Source: Dentipellis sp. KUC8613 (taxonomy: Eukaryota > Basidiomycota > Agaricomycetes > Russulales > Hericiaceae). From it: a DNA stretch of 41,839 nt. Position 1 is the first letter of the stretch. Each line of letters starts with the position of its first letter. The stretch is from the NCBI GenBank assembly GCA_002286715.1, contig NSJX01000099.1:3050-44888 (forward strand). The letters are read 5' to 3'. The position numbers and the translations under genes are program-made. Positions 1 to 12,000 of this stretch are shown here, piece after piece. The notes under the pieces were generated by a model, which searched no databases, had not been told where the DNA came from, and was given only the letters and a program-made list of their open reading frames with translations.

Positions 1-948
1 CATAGCGCAATGTGCGTGTTACATTCAGGGGTTGCGCGGGGAGCGCACAAGCCATGTTCGAAGTCCTCGTAGCAGCAGGGGATCCGCTGACCCCCACCCG
101 ACGTAGGGTTGGCCAACCTTCAGGTGCGGGCCGACCGCGTACGCAACAGTGCAGCCCGCCGTTTCACTTTTGAGGTGCGTGACTGACAGACCAGACACAC
201 ATATTAGTTTTTCAATGAAGCGGAAGTGGTTGCACCAGATACCGGACTTAGGGCTATCCATGGGGCAGAATACGCCCTCCCCACTGTGGCGGCGGGAGGA
301 GATGGGTATGGGACTGTTGGCATTATGGATCACACGGACAACCTTACTCAGGAAAAGAGGCATCAATGCGGCAACGCCTACCGCAGACGTAGGGCTGGCC
401 AACCTTCACGGTGATGAGAACGGTTTACCCTCTATGGGAATATGGCCACCATGTATATATCGGCAGGGTAAGAATGGGAGGCATACCACCCGTCATAGGG
501 CTGTAGCCTTCCCTTCGGGCCGACGCACTGGTCCTCCCCTTCGGGCCGACGCACCGGTTGACTTCGATGAACTGCGCACAATACTCGGGCCGAATGCAAC
601 CATTTTTCGGGCGTGCTCATGCTCGTATCTCCTCGAGGGCTGTGTGACTAATTGCGAGCGCCCACAAAGGTCTTTACTATTAGCATAGGGCTTCTGGCTA
701 GAGATTGACCAACCTTCCACCACCAAAATAAGTCGCTTGACCTTCTGATGACCTCGCCGCCTGTATTCTGTCGAGGCGAAGGACGGTCACACAGTCACGG
801 TCACGGTCAATTGATTCCAAGGATCGTTGTGACGACGTGATGCCTGATGTGGCGGCCTAGGCACATGACGCCACACGCCCACGTGACGGGGTCACGCATG
901 GTCACAATCGTTCTCACCGGGACCTCAACGACTTGAAGTCCAACCACC
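1..948. repeat. Left non-coding flank of the KDZ element with short repeats
   Basis: No convincing gene is present; open frames here overlap on both strands and have no recognisable content. The block holds three exact copies of the 9-mer TCGGGCCGA (515, 541, 585), all in this orientation, plus a one-mismatch copy near 126. The motif GACGTAGGGYTGGCCAACC occurs at about 100 and again at about 386. Near 785-905 there are repeated GTCACG/CACGTG words directly upstream of the first gene, which may be promoter elements. The layout (motif-dense, gene-free, opposite motif orientation to the right flank) fits the subterminal region of a DNA transposon. The actual terminus was not found and may lie left of the window. 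Confidence 0.5.
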
Positions 949-2941
949 ATGTCCGAGACGACGTCCCACCTGACTGGCCTCTTTTCCGCGATCCGCGTTC
1001 TCACCACGCGTGTCTGCCACGCTCTCGTCGCGCTTTCTGAAGACGAGAACCCCGATATCGACTTTTGGAACGGGCATCTCTACGCGGAAGTGGTGCGGCG
1101 TTCTCGTTTCGCATTCGGCGTGTACTAACCTTTTGCAGAGTCACTTCGCAGAAATCATGCAGGAGGTTCCTGCTGGCGTCCAGCCACCTGACGTCGGTCT
1201 TCTTCAAATCCTCGGCAACGAGTACGTCACGGCCGCGAACGAGGGCACCGAGCCCCGAATCGTTGCCTTCGCGGCCTCGTTCTGTGCTCAAATTGAGATT
1301 CCGCGGGGGAACGGCTGGTTTGAAGGGGACATGGGAGAGAACCAGTGGTGGTCGCCTGAAGCGCGTGCCAATTCCCAAGGTGCGTAATCGCTACATCTCT
1401 GCTCCACAAGGACTGACCGGCCGGATAGCCGCCCCATCAGATTGGGAGGAGCGCAACGTCGAAACAGGTCTCCTCGACCCCGACGCGAATGCTTCATCTG
1501 GAGACGTTCCCGAGCCGTCGAATCTCGAACGTGCAACAAGTCCGGCACCTGGGTCTCCTCCCCATCCCGACGCGGACGCAACGCCACGTCAGAGCAAACG
1601 CCGTCGTCCTGAGGACAACAATGCCGCCGGTGATGAGCAGCACGAGCACGCGGACGGCGCTGGTCATGACAACCGGCGCCAGCGTGCTAGGGATGACAGG
1701 GGCGAGGACCGCCATTCCGAGCACGGCGGGGAGGAGGGATCCGTGCGGACAGAAGAGCCCGAAGACGGTGACGGGGCCGACGAGCTGGAGGAGGGTGGAG
1801 ATGAGCAGCCCGTTGACAACAGTGCAACATCGCGTCGTCGCTCCAGGCGGAAAGCCGGAAAGATGGACCCCGAGAAGCACGTCCATCCCGCGGGCTCCGT
1901 GACCCTCGTAAGTCTCTAGGTTCAATTTCCTCGTTCTTCTCAAAGCTCACAGATATTTAGATTCCGGCTTGCAGCGAGTGCCAGCACATGGGCTGGGAAC
2001 AGCACTGCAAGCGCAAGCCGGACTACAACGGAGCCTGCAACCTCTGCAGCTCCCGCAAGACGTCCTGCTCCTGGACCAAGATGCCGAATAACCCCGATGG
2101 CACAGCTGCCCGCCGTGGCCCCCCTTCCAAGACGTCGAATAAGACAGGGAAGCCGAACTCAAAGGGCCCGGTCCCCAATGCAACTGCCGCGCCCGTGCGA
2201 CCGCGCCGCAAGGCGGCGCAAAGTAAGTCTTCTGGCTACATCAGCCTTCATCTCCGCAACTAACGCGTCTTGAACAGAAGTCAAAAGTGCGGCGTATATC
2301 GATGATTCCGAAGCCGAGTTGGAGGATTCGGCACCGGCCGTGGTTGGGAAGGGCAAAGGGCGAGTTCGGGAGGAGACCCCCGGTGCGTCATATTTGCCAT
2401 CGCACCTCTGCGGTATTGACTTTCAGCGACAGTTGAGCGGCCGGGCTTCTCCCGGCTTGCAAGCACCGCCGACGCAGACCCTCGCCTGCCCACCACCACC
2501 GCAGCACCATCCGTCGCCGCCGGATCCTCGGGAGCGCACTCCCATGCCTCCCAGGCATCCAGGGATAGCGCCCGTTGGCAGGAGTTGATCGACCGTACGT
2601 TGATTCACGCCAAGAGCAACACCCGCCTAATTGAAGAAAATCGAGCAGAGGTCCAAGATGTCCGGCAATTGGTCGACCAGCACGCCCTCATAGCGAAGAA
2701 GCACACCATTGTGCTTGAGGACGCCGTTGGAGACATCGTGCGGAACCGCAAGGCGATCCAGGCGCAGCGTGCTCTCATAGAGCAGCAGAGCGCCCGCATA
2801 GAGCAGCAGGACGCCCAGCTCGCCAGCCAGGCTACCGCCATCGCCACGATCTGCACCCACCTTGGCATCGACATCGGCCCGACGGAACTCGACATCGGCC
2901 CGAACGACATCCCGCAGCCGGAAGAGCCCCAGGGCGAGTGA
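949..2941 (+). CDS. Uncharacterised KDZ-element protein with a Zn2Cys6-like cysteine cluster and C-terminal coiled coil (580 aa)
   Basis: Six exons (949-1089, 1139-1379, 1429-1907, 1961-2222, 2278-2382, 2427-2941) join into one open frame of 581 codons including stop. Intron 1 has a perfect TACTAAC branch site before TTTTGCAG. The N-terminal ~125 residues look globular; residues ~130-285 are very acidic/basic low complexity with a KRRRP nuclear-localisation-type stretch. A cluster C291-x2-C294-x8-C303-x9-C313-x2-C316-x6-C323 resembles a fungal Zn(II)2Cys6 binuclear cluster, except that the second spacing is 8 instead of the usual 6. Residues ~465-555 form a strongly predicted coiled coil rich in Q, E, A and I. 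Two TCGG-S-CCGA copies sit in the last exon and encode the paired IGP words. Function unknown; DNA binding and oligomerisation are inferences. It is convergent with the next gene. Confidence 0.75.
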
Positions 2942-3325
2942 GGTAGTTGTGCGTTCGGTCATTGTTCGTTTCCATGATGTATTTCAAGGTTTTTATGCCA
3001 CAATTACGATAGCTAGTCTCCTTCTTGGCATCTAGAAGCACTTGTACCTACACATATACTTGCTAATGAAAACAATGCTTTCCCCTCCTCTTGTTGATCA
3101 GTGCAGTGGGCCACTGCATCAGACTCCCATCTGCAATTAGTTATACCGCATCCACCCTTTCCACGTCATCTCGCAGGACACCGATGACTCATGCCATGCC
3201 GTGCTTTCTGAAACGCAAATGCAAACAATCATTAAGTGATTACATGTTGACTCGGCCCGGATCATTCAAAGCCTCGGCCCGAACGTCTAAGCTCGGGCCG
3301 ATGGACAGTGTCGGGCTGAAACTGT
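2942..3325. other. Convergent 3' spacer with motif cluster
   Basis: This is the gap between the stops of two convergent genes. It has no gene but holds exact motif copies at 3274 and 3293 in opposite orientations and a near copy at 3252, within about 50 bp. Confidence 0.6.
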
Positions 3326-6300
3326 CTACATTGGTGGCATGCCTGCAGTTCTTGTGCGCTTCCGACGACCCTCCTGACTGTCAGATATCACTTCGCTCCA
3401 GCCTCGCTTTTTGGGCCGTTTTCCATCGTCCCCCAAGACGTCCTCCCATCTCCTCTGAGCCGATGGTTTCCGAAATGATGTTCTTGCAGGTGCCCTCTTC
3501 GGTGGCAGTTCGGCAGTTTGCCCAAATCTCACATGCTTGGCCGAGCCCGTAGATGTGGCAACGCCCGGTCCAGTGGCTGCCTCCTCAGGCCGCTGTGTGT
3601 TCCTGAGTACACTTTTCACAGCACTCGAACTGGTTCTTGATGAAGACTCCGAGTTTCCTCCTCTCCCCGATTGCCCAATTATCCGAAGGGGACGTTGCCC
3701 CCCTTTCCTCTGCGCCGAGCTGCCCCCCACTGTTCGGAACAGGGTTGTTAGCAATCAGCTGATGTTTGAACTCATGCAACTCACCCATTTCCCGTTCGGC
3801 CCGAGATGCGTGAGCTCCTTCGGCCCGAGGTTCATCTTGATGCTCGGGCCGTGTTGCCTCGTTGAATTCGAGACGAGGTGACGAAGGCTGAACTGGAGAC
3901 TGGGGGATGGAAAGTCGGCTACGTGTCAGACCTCCTCCACGGGGAGACCTGTGTTCATCCCATTGAGGATTCTGCGAGTCCGCTTGAAGTCCTAATGCCG
4001 TCGGGGAATTAGTAGCTGGTCTTGAAGTGTCGGATACCAGTGGGGAACCGGCAGGCGGATCTATCTCCTGAGCGGCGGCCTGTTCTTCCTCTAGAAACGT
4101 AACCTGGAGTGTCAGATCGTCTACCATCTTCGGGTATATGTCTTCCAGTAGCGCCTCAATGACATCGAATTTGTTGCCGAGGGATCTGCTCTTCAAGTGT
4201 TTCGGAAAGTGGTATCCCAGATTGTCCCCGGTCCACGTTGTAAAGTTTGGGAACATATCACAAGCAGACCTATACAGGAAAAGCTCCCTATGGAGCATGG
4301 CAAACACCAGCAAGACTTGCGATACTCGCGCGCCTCCAACTGATGTACCACCATAGGATCGCCACGGGTGGGCGGACATCCATTTTACGAGATTTTCCAC
4401 GTCTTCGTCTCCTGAATAGAATAGCCTCGGAGTCCAGGGAGATCCGTAATCCCAGCTCGCCCACTCGGGATGGTATTCGGCCCGAGGAATTTCCTCCTCC
4501 CATATGTCATTCTAAATTGTGGTCAGTATTGCGAATATTATATTGCAAAAGAAAGCACCTACCTCGAGGGCCGCCCACAGCGTCATGACCTCCATAAACT
4601 TTGTGCTGGAGTACACGTGCAAGAGATACCGAGCTCGCTCCAACGAATTGAGAACGACTTTGTTCGGTGCACCGGGGGTGTACCGGACGGGAATTGATGC
4701 AAACGGTGGTACTCGTTGAGTGATGTCCCACCAAATGATACTGAGTTGGATATTAACAAATGTTGCCCATTCATTGGTGTCATCGAGGGTGAGTGCTTGT
4801 TCTGTGTCAAAGGGGTAGTTGTCCCCTAACTCTCCCGGTGTTGGTGGATCAGGAAGTGAGTCGGAAAGACATTTCAACCATATTTCTCTGCCAATCATTC
4901 CGAGGGCACGCACTGCCGACCAGACCCCGACCGGAAAGATGTACTTCTCTTCTTCAATCCAGGGCTTCCTCTCGCACCACTCCCGCATCTCTTGGAGACT
5001 TGTAGTATCCAACCAAAAGTCGAGCGGTAACCACGGCATATCATAATCCCATGATATGAACTTGTATTTGTTATGTATCGAAGGGAACTTCACCTTTCGT
5101 GGGGGGAGTATCTGCTAACGTATGTGAGATTCAGTTACGGATTGATCAACTGCCGGACACACCTCCCCATGCTCCAGGGCAAGGGTTATGTCCTTGTAAG
5201 TTTGGTCATTGTAGAGTTTCTGTATGAAGTCCACTCGGGCCGAGCAATCGTCTCGGCATTCTGCCGGGGAAGGAGGGGGAGTGCTGATAGGAAACACCTC
5301 ATCTCGATTCACCACACGCTCGTTTCCAGGTCCCCAAAGCTGGCCAAATATCTCGGGATTATATTCCTGTGGAGACTTCCCTCTGATGCCTACGACTGGA
5401 GATTTTCCCTTTCTCCGTGGCTGGGTGGGTTCCACATACTCGTCCTCGGTGCCATTACCACTAAATTGGTCTGCATGGTAATCTCCATAATCATCCGACA
5501 ATGGTACACCCAGCGTAGACCTCCTGACCTTCCGAGGTCTGAGGTTGGGAGGAGACCGACGCCCAAGATCTTCATCCTCTGTTTCATCGTCTTCGGGCCG
5601 ACGCTCTGGTGCCCTGCTCTCGGGCCGAGGTGTGTCGGGCCGATCTACCTCACGCCGATGTCCTTCGGGCTGACTAGTGTCGACCCGGGCATCATTCGCA
5701 GATGATTTGGCTTTTGCGAGTTTTCTTCTCTCGGCGACAGTAGCTGCTGCCCTTTGTCGCCTCTCCATTGCTTCCCTTTGCATCATGGCTGGAAGAGCGG
5801 CTACAGGGACAATGGATTTCTTATGCCACACAGCCTTGAACTCGAGTATCGGCTTCCCTGCTTGTCGGCGTGTCTCCCAATGTGCAAGCAAGGCCGATAC
5901 GTCATCGACCGTAAGGTGAGAAGGATCCTTCCATCTGAAGGTAGGCGATGCGAGATACTCTTGGTCGATAAAGTCGTTCGGAAATTCACTGAGCTTTGTC
6001 CAGGGGACTCCCCTGTTGCTCTTGCTCGCCGAACCTGGAATTCACCACCTTGTCAGCCTGCCATGAATGTCCAGAATATGTTGCGCACCATATGCATGCT
6101 TCATTACATCCCGGACCAAGTCCTGCTTCGTGTCTCCGTCCCATTTCGGGTCATAAGTCGCATATACCGGCCGTCCGTTTGTGTCACTTTCCACGACAAC
6201 ACGCATGTGGCCTGCCTTAGTTTTCGGTGGTGGCGGTGGTTCTACCAGATTGTGAACTCGTGCATCCGCGCAATTGAAAGGAACCATACCATCAAACGAC

Positions 6301-7446
6301 TTGACATATGCATCAAATGCCTCATGCATCTTCATCTCCCGCCAATTGGGTAGAGTCTTCTTGAACCCTCGTCCCCCCACCTCATCCATGTAGTCAAATC
6401 TGGAGGCGGGATCAGCAATTCGAATCGTGAGGAGGTGCATGGAACACACAGGTATTGGACTCTTTCCCCTTTCTCATTGACCCAGGTAGACATCATGACG
6501 ACTGACATTCCCAACATGCTATGCATTTGGCTTGTAAAACCTCGCATGTGTTTCCATGCGTACTTCTGTGCCAGACTACGCGACCCATCAGGAAAATTAA
6601 CCCAGGCGAGAGGACTAGAATGGCGTACGCCTGCTGTATCTTCGGTGGGACGCCCTGCTCTCGCCACGCTTTTGCTGTCACCTCAAACATTTCATATTCT
6701 TCGTGAGTCAGTTTGTTCTCCACCTTTGTAACCGCATCCTGATAATAATCGATGGCCGGCTTCTCCCTCTCCGAGTCGACTTCATTCTTTTTAAAGTAGG
6801 CGATTACGTCGCGCACACCATAGTTCCTTGTCCATCTCTTGAAGTCCTTGGGGTTCCGTTCTCGGCCGTTGTCGTAAAGATACTGCTTCGTAACCTGAGG
6901 AAAATGAGCAAGGCAATAATTTATCCACGCAGCGTATGCACTGGCACCTTTTTCCAGTACGTATCCTCCTCATCCGGGTAGGGAAATTCGGCCCTGAACT
7001 CGTTTTGTATCTCCTCTACAACCTTGGTCTTGTCGGCACTTGAGGCCCGTCGAAATCGGTCAATGACCTCCTCCAACCAGGCTTCCTCCCGAATGTCGAG
7101 AGGTCGCTCCGAAGGGTCTGGCATATGCACAGCAAGGGGGATACAATGGGGGAGGGATATCCGTGCAGGTGTAGACCTCGAACATCCCCCGTCTCCAAGG
7201 GCTCCCATCTGGTCACATGACTCTCAACCGGGCCATCAGCGCGGACAAATCTACTTCCCTGTTACCCCTTCCGGAGCATACCCTCTGGCCGCCGCTCCCA
7301 AGTGTCGTCTGTCGCATGTACCATTGACACAAGAACATACCAGGTTGCAAGAAGAGGCGTTCCTCAAACATGGCTGCATCAGATGCCGTTGACCGAAGCC
7401 TTCCCTTCCGCTCTCCTGCAAAGGCAGTTGAGAAATCCGAGGCCAT
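3326..7446 (-). CDS. Large uncharacterised KDZ-associated protein (1193 aa)
   Basis: Eleven exons (7446-7341, 7284-7266, 7208-7177, 7117-6948, 6894-6629, 6575-6450, 6399-6089, 6034-5163, 5111-4563, 4511-3785, 3729-3326) join in frame to 1194 codons including stop. Two are micro-exons of 19 and 32 nt. The last intron has GTGAGT and a GCTAAC branch, which moves the true stop to 3326. I recall similar proteins as common in Agaricomycete genomes but can name no domain. Visible parts are a helical N-terminal segment (EEVIDRFRRASSADKTKVV), a conserved-looking centre (KYAWKHMRGFTSQMHSM), a PWTKLSEFPNDFIDQEYL block, a basic/acidic hinge, a Trp-rich region and a basic C-terminus. Seven or more motif copies lie in its exons. 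The start at ATG 7446 is the best fit; an in-frame ATG at 7524 is an alternative. It is divergent from the TET gene. Confidence 0.75.
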
Positions 7447-7475
7447 GGCGTAATCAGTCGGGCCGGCTTGGTGAC

Positions 7476-7491
7476 CTCGGCCCGGGCCGAG
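7476..7491. promoter_or_regulatory. Perfect 16-bp palindrome between divergent genes
   Basis: CTCGGCCCGGGCCGAG is a perfect palindrome made of two overlapping half-copies of the element 9-mer. It lies 30 bp upstream of the chosen start of the 1193-aa gene and 150 bp upstream of the TET-like start, so it could act as an operator or enhancer for both. If the longer start at 7524 is used it would be coding. The regulatory role is inferred. Confidence 0.4.
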
Positions 7492-7643
7492 CCCAATCAG
7501 ACGCAATATTGTCATCAGGGACATCAAGATCTATGTCAGATGTCATCTTAACCCTGCGTTAGGTGCAGGAATGCATACTGCAAGACGCAGCAGCACTGCT
7601 AATTGTGTGTGCAACGCGGCGGAAACGCGCCTTCTCAACAGTC

Positions 7644-8938
7644 ATGTCCGCCCCCCAGTCCCCTTCGCCCATCCCTATGGACGAACATATCTCTGCATAC
7701 ATGTTCTCTACCTTCCATGACCGTATTCGAGCAATGAAGGACGAGAAGGAGCCTGAATGGACGCCTTGCGCATCCGGTGCAGTCATCTCGGCCGAGCTTC
7801 GCTGCGAGTTGGACTACATAACGTCGGTGCTCGCACAAGCATTCTACACACCGAGTGAGTGTTTCCGTGCTACCATTGATCGTGCTGACCACTCGTGCAG
7901 TCTACGTTACCTGGGAAGCGAAGCGCTACGAAGAGAAAGTGCCAAGGAAAGGAGCAGTCAACCCGACCAAGGAGGCCGAGTTGGTATCGCAATTTCCGCC
8001 CTGTTCCCCCTCGGAGATGCTGTACATCGGCGAAGCGAGGACAGTTGTGGATCGAAGTGGTCATATTATAGCTTGGGTGTTGCCTAGACTGCTAGACGAA
8101 GAAAGACAGGTGCGTCTTCGCAATGGGGGTGCGCCGACAGGGTATCTAATTGAATACAGAAAAAGATGATTGAGGCCACGAAATCTATGCCTGGCCTGCT
8201 TCACAAAGGAAGGACGGCATCGGGAAGTGACCAAGTCAGACACGCCGCGCAACTCTTTGTCGGAGAGGAAGAGAATCCTCAGATCACACCGGGCGTTGTA
8301 AACTTGTCACCCGGGTGGTATCAACGAGGTCACGACGTGCGTACCACAACACTGCAATCGGTGCATAGATTATCTAATGAGTCTACCAGACGGCGGAAGA
8401 TGTTCTCGCTATCTCGTCGAGCCTGCGCACTGCCGAAGGGCGTGAATGGCTTCGCAAGATTCACGAGACCAACGCCATCATTAGTGGCATCCTACGCATC
8501 ATCCACCCGGAGTTGTACCAGGCAGGACGTGTTGCGAGAGAACGCGTCAAGGCACAAATCTCGGACCCAGCTGTTATAGAAGAATGGGCTTCTGTCTTCA
8601 ACGGTGTGTCGGTCATTTCCAATCGGGAGACCCTGCCACATCGTGATTACAATTCGCGGGCCGAGTGGTATGACATCCTCGCCTCAGTGGGAACGTATGA
8701 GGAGCTCTCTCTTCATCTCCCCGGTCTCGGCCTGGCGATCGACTACAGCCCTGGGACCGTGGTCGCTCTGTTGGGGAAGCTGCTCCTCCACAGCGTTCCT
8801 CGATGCACGCCCGACCGAGTATGTTATGCGTGGTGGTTTCGAGAGAATATTCACAGAAACCTCATGGTCAACCTGCCTGGATTGGCGGTCAGACAGAAGA
8901 TGATTGCGAGTGGATATGATGGGAACATGTACATATAG
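7644..8938 (+). CDS. TET/JBP-family 2-oxoglutarate/Fe(II) dioxygenase, KDZ-associated (381 aa)
   Basis: Four exons (7644-7854, 7901-8109, 8160-8336, 8390-8938) give 382 codons including stop with no break. The C-terminal ~180 residues match the fungal TET/JBP double-stranded beta-helix. They include the HRD triad part (H283, D285) after a SNRETLP lead, a W-Y-D segment, PGTVVALLGK before the distal iron ligand H333 in LLLHSVP, and R342 in DRVCYAWW as the 2-oxoglutarate-binding arginine. The N-terminal part has the DRSGHIIAWVLP and NLSPGWYQRGH blocks that I associate with KDZ-linked members. The family oxidises 5-methylcytosine in DNA (or thymine in JBP). Here all metal and co-substrate residues are present, so activity is plausible. 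The stop lies 134 bp before the transposase start, on the same strand, consistent with the known KDZ-TET association. In-frame codons upstream of 7644 lack an ATG. Confidence 0.88.
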
Positions 8939-9072
8939 TGTTATCCTACATAGTAGACTGTTGCTATCTTGTCACGTGACCGAGAGCTCAAGCTTGCATT
9001 GCCTAGTGGCGCGTTGTGCAACCTCGGGCGCCTATCACACCTCCTTCCCCTCAGTACTGAGTGTTTGCAAGC

Positions 9073-12000
9073 ATGGCTGAACGACTTGACAAAACAAACC
9101 TGATATACTCCACATTCACCAAGCATGGAACACGCTCCCGGAGGGTAGACAAGGCGGTAAAGCGGAGCTTCAAGAGGGATGCACCTATCGACAGTCAGTC
9201 GGGATCGTCCAAGAGAATGAGGCTTGAAGTCCTAGAGGAGCAGACAGGCGTCGAGGATGTGAGGGAGAAGGGTTCGGAGCCACTTCTTATTCCTCGGGGA
9301 AAGGTGAGTTCGGGACTCCTGTATTCGTCTTGCAGTGATCTCACTTTAGTAGACGGATAGAGACAATCTGATCGACTATCTGGCGAACCGTGAGGAATGC
9401 CTTGATCACATTCTCGAGCGCGAGGCTCCGCAGTCATGTTGCTCAACAGCTGAATGTCAAGGAGACTCTCGCTGGCGGTGCGAGAGCTGTTTCGGCCGGC
9501 CAATGTACTGTGACAGCTGTGCAAGGGAAGCACATCACTATCAACCCTTCCACCGAATGAAACTCTGGACAGGAACACATTTCCGGCCAGCATGGTTGTC
9601 GGAACTCGGTGTATGTGTTCATCTAGGCCATCAGGGCCGTCGGTGTCCACAGAAGGAAGTGCAGAACTTCGAGCAGACGGTGGTGAGGCCGAACGCGCGG
9701 AAAGGCAATCATGGCAAGGTCTGACTTGATCTTTCTTCGGCCCGAGACGAGAAACCTGACTTCTGCAGTCGTCCGAGATTCCCGATATGTCCAGTGACCA
9801 AAGTAGCGACACCGGTGAAGAAGACTGGGAGGATGTTGCAGAGCAAGAGCCAGAAGACAGAGTGGGAAAGGAACCAGAAGAACCGAGGACCGACTTTAGT
9901 CACAAGGGCCGCAGGCGCATGGTCTTGGTGGATACCTCAGGAATCCATGATTTGTATGTTGAGGTCTGCGAGTGCCCTGACAGTCAGTCCATCCACGCAC
10001 AACTGATGATGGCTGGCCTCTTTCCTGCTACTCTTCGGGATCCGAGGACGGCTTTCACATTCTCTGTGCTTGATGATTACCGCCTTGAGAATTTGGAATG
10101 CAAGACCTCCGCGTACCACTACTACGGCAAGCTCCGCCGCATCACAAATCCAGCTTTTCCGGGGTCTGTGAAGGTGAGAAGCATTTCATTCTGAGATGCA
10201 AGAACTGAACAAACGTCAAAGGATCGTTACCGGGAGTTGTTGAGGGTCTCCAGACAATGGCGCGATCTGAAGACCCGAAAATGGCATGCGTTCGGACACA
10301 CCGACGTTTCCCCTAAGCCGGGGGAGCTGGCGACATTTTGCCCTGTGTGTTCCCAGCCAGGCATCAACACGCCTGCAAACTGGAAGGATCATCCGTAAGC
10401 CTACACGTCGCGATACCTAGATAATGGCTGAACCATGGCGTCAGAGAGCGTCACATTCGGGTCACCATGCTCGACGGCAATATGAAACAAGTCCAGCTGT
10501 ACATGCGTCGGCCCGAATTGGACGTGCAAGTCAGCTCGGGACTGGGCTTTATGGTTATGCCTGAGTGGTATGAGGAGCATTTGAAGCATTCCAAGGAGCC
10601 CCGACAAGTATGTGCACATGGTAATAGACATCATGTTGGAACTCAAATTCTTCCAGAGGTCTACTTGTAACGCCCATCGGGCGGTGGACAAACGCAACGC
10701 GAAGCGAAAGAACCTCAGGGTCACTGGAATTGGGACCGCCGCGTGCATGCATGGCTGTTTTCTGCCTCATGCAACAGTCGACTTCTACGGAGGGGAGCAG
10801 TAAGTATATCTCTTCCTATCAGTAAGCGCATGCTCAGGTTCTTCACTAGGCAACGCATGATGGATGTCTGCTCGGTTTACTCCCTCCAATACAATTCTGA
10901 GGGCATACCGATAATGATGATCATCTACGACATCATGTGTCAATACGGCATTCACTTTGTTGCACGCGTGCACTCGTACAAGCTATTGAACCTGCCGGCA
11001 AATGTGGAAATACGGAAGGGCATTGGTCTTTTCCACATTCACGGTCATGTTGACGAGTGCTTTGCACGGTATACCCCTTCCTTTCTCCCAGGCAGCGGAG
11101 AAGTCGACGGAGAGATTGTGGAGACACTCTGGCCGCCACTCAATGCCATTGCACGGAGCACCGAGGGAATGAGCATCTCAAGCCGCCAGGAGACAATTGA
11201 TGAACATATGAGCGACTCGAACTATAAGAAGTTCGTTGGAATGGGTGAGTCGGTCTTGCCTTCTATCTACATCTATCGGCCCGAGGTGCTTCGGGCCGGG
11301 TAAATCAACTCGGCCCGAATCCCCTCGGCGGCCGACCTGACCTTTTCGTCAGTTGTGGCCCTCAAGCGTCGCCATCGGGCTTCCGTCGCTGGCCTGGCTA
11401 CCGCAGACACCGTCTACCGCCAGTTCTGCGAAAGTGCATCTACAGAGCAGCTGAGACGATGGAAAAAGGCTGAGGTCGATGCACAGACCGGTCGCCAACG
11501 GACGCCTTCGGCAATGGATGTGTATGATGTCAAAACGAAGAAGGCTGATGGAAAGGCGGTAGTGCAGAAAAATTTGGTGGAGAAGGAACAAGGCGACGGG
11601 GTTGTCCGCGGTACTACATCGTGGCTGAGCCAGGGCCTGAAACTGCAGGAGCAACAGTGAGTCGTGCAACCATTCGGCCCGAATAAGTACTGACAGCCTT
11701 CGGAGACTTCAACTTGCAGCTCATGCTCGCAAGCTTGGCATCCGCTTAACTGCCAGTGATGCCAACAAGCTAGAGGATAAGCGACGCCTGCTTCAGGGTC
11801 GTATCGACACGTACGAGACACAGGCGCCTGACTACATTCCACGGGTTGCAGTGGACCCCCAGGGCCCCGGGGCTATCGATGAAGTGATAGAGCAGGAGGA
11901 GCTCAACGACACCTCCTGGGATGACCTTGATAATCTCGACCCAATAGCACCTCCCCGGACCACTCCGCGGCAGGCTGCAGTCCCTCCCGAACGACTCGCA

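Noticed and set aside
149..688. 179-codon plus-strand frame in the left flank
   Set aside because: It overlaps equally long minus-strand frames, lacks recognisable content and runs through several 9-mer repeats.
7447..7545. Upstream ATG near 7,545 as start of the 1193-aa gene
   Set aside because: Its frame (MTSDIDLDVPDD...) meets a stop, and no GT-AG join to the downstream frame keeps phase.
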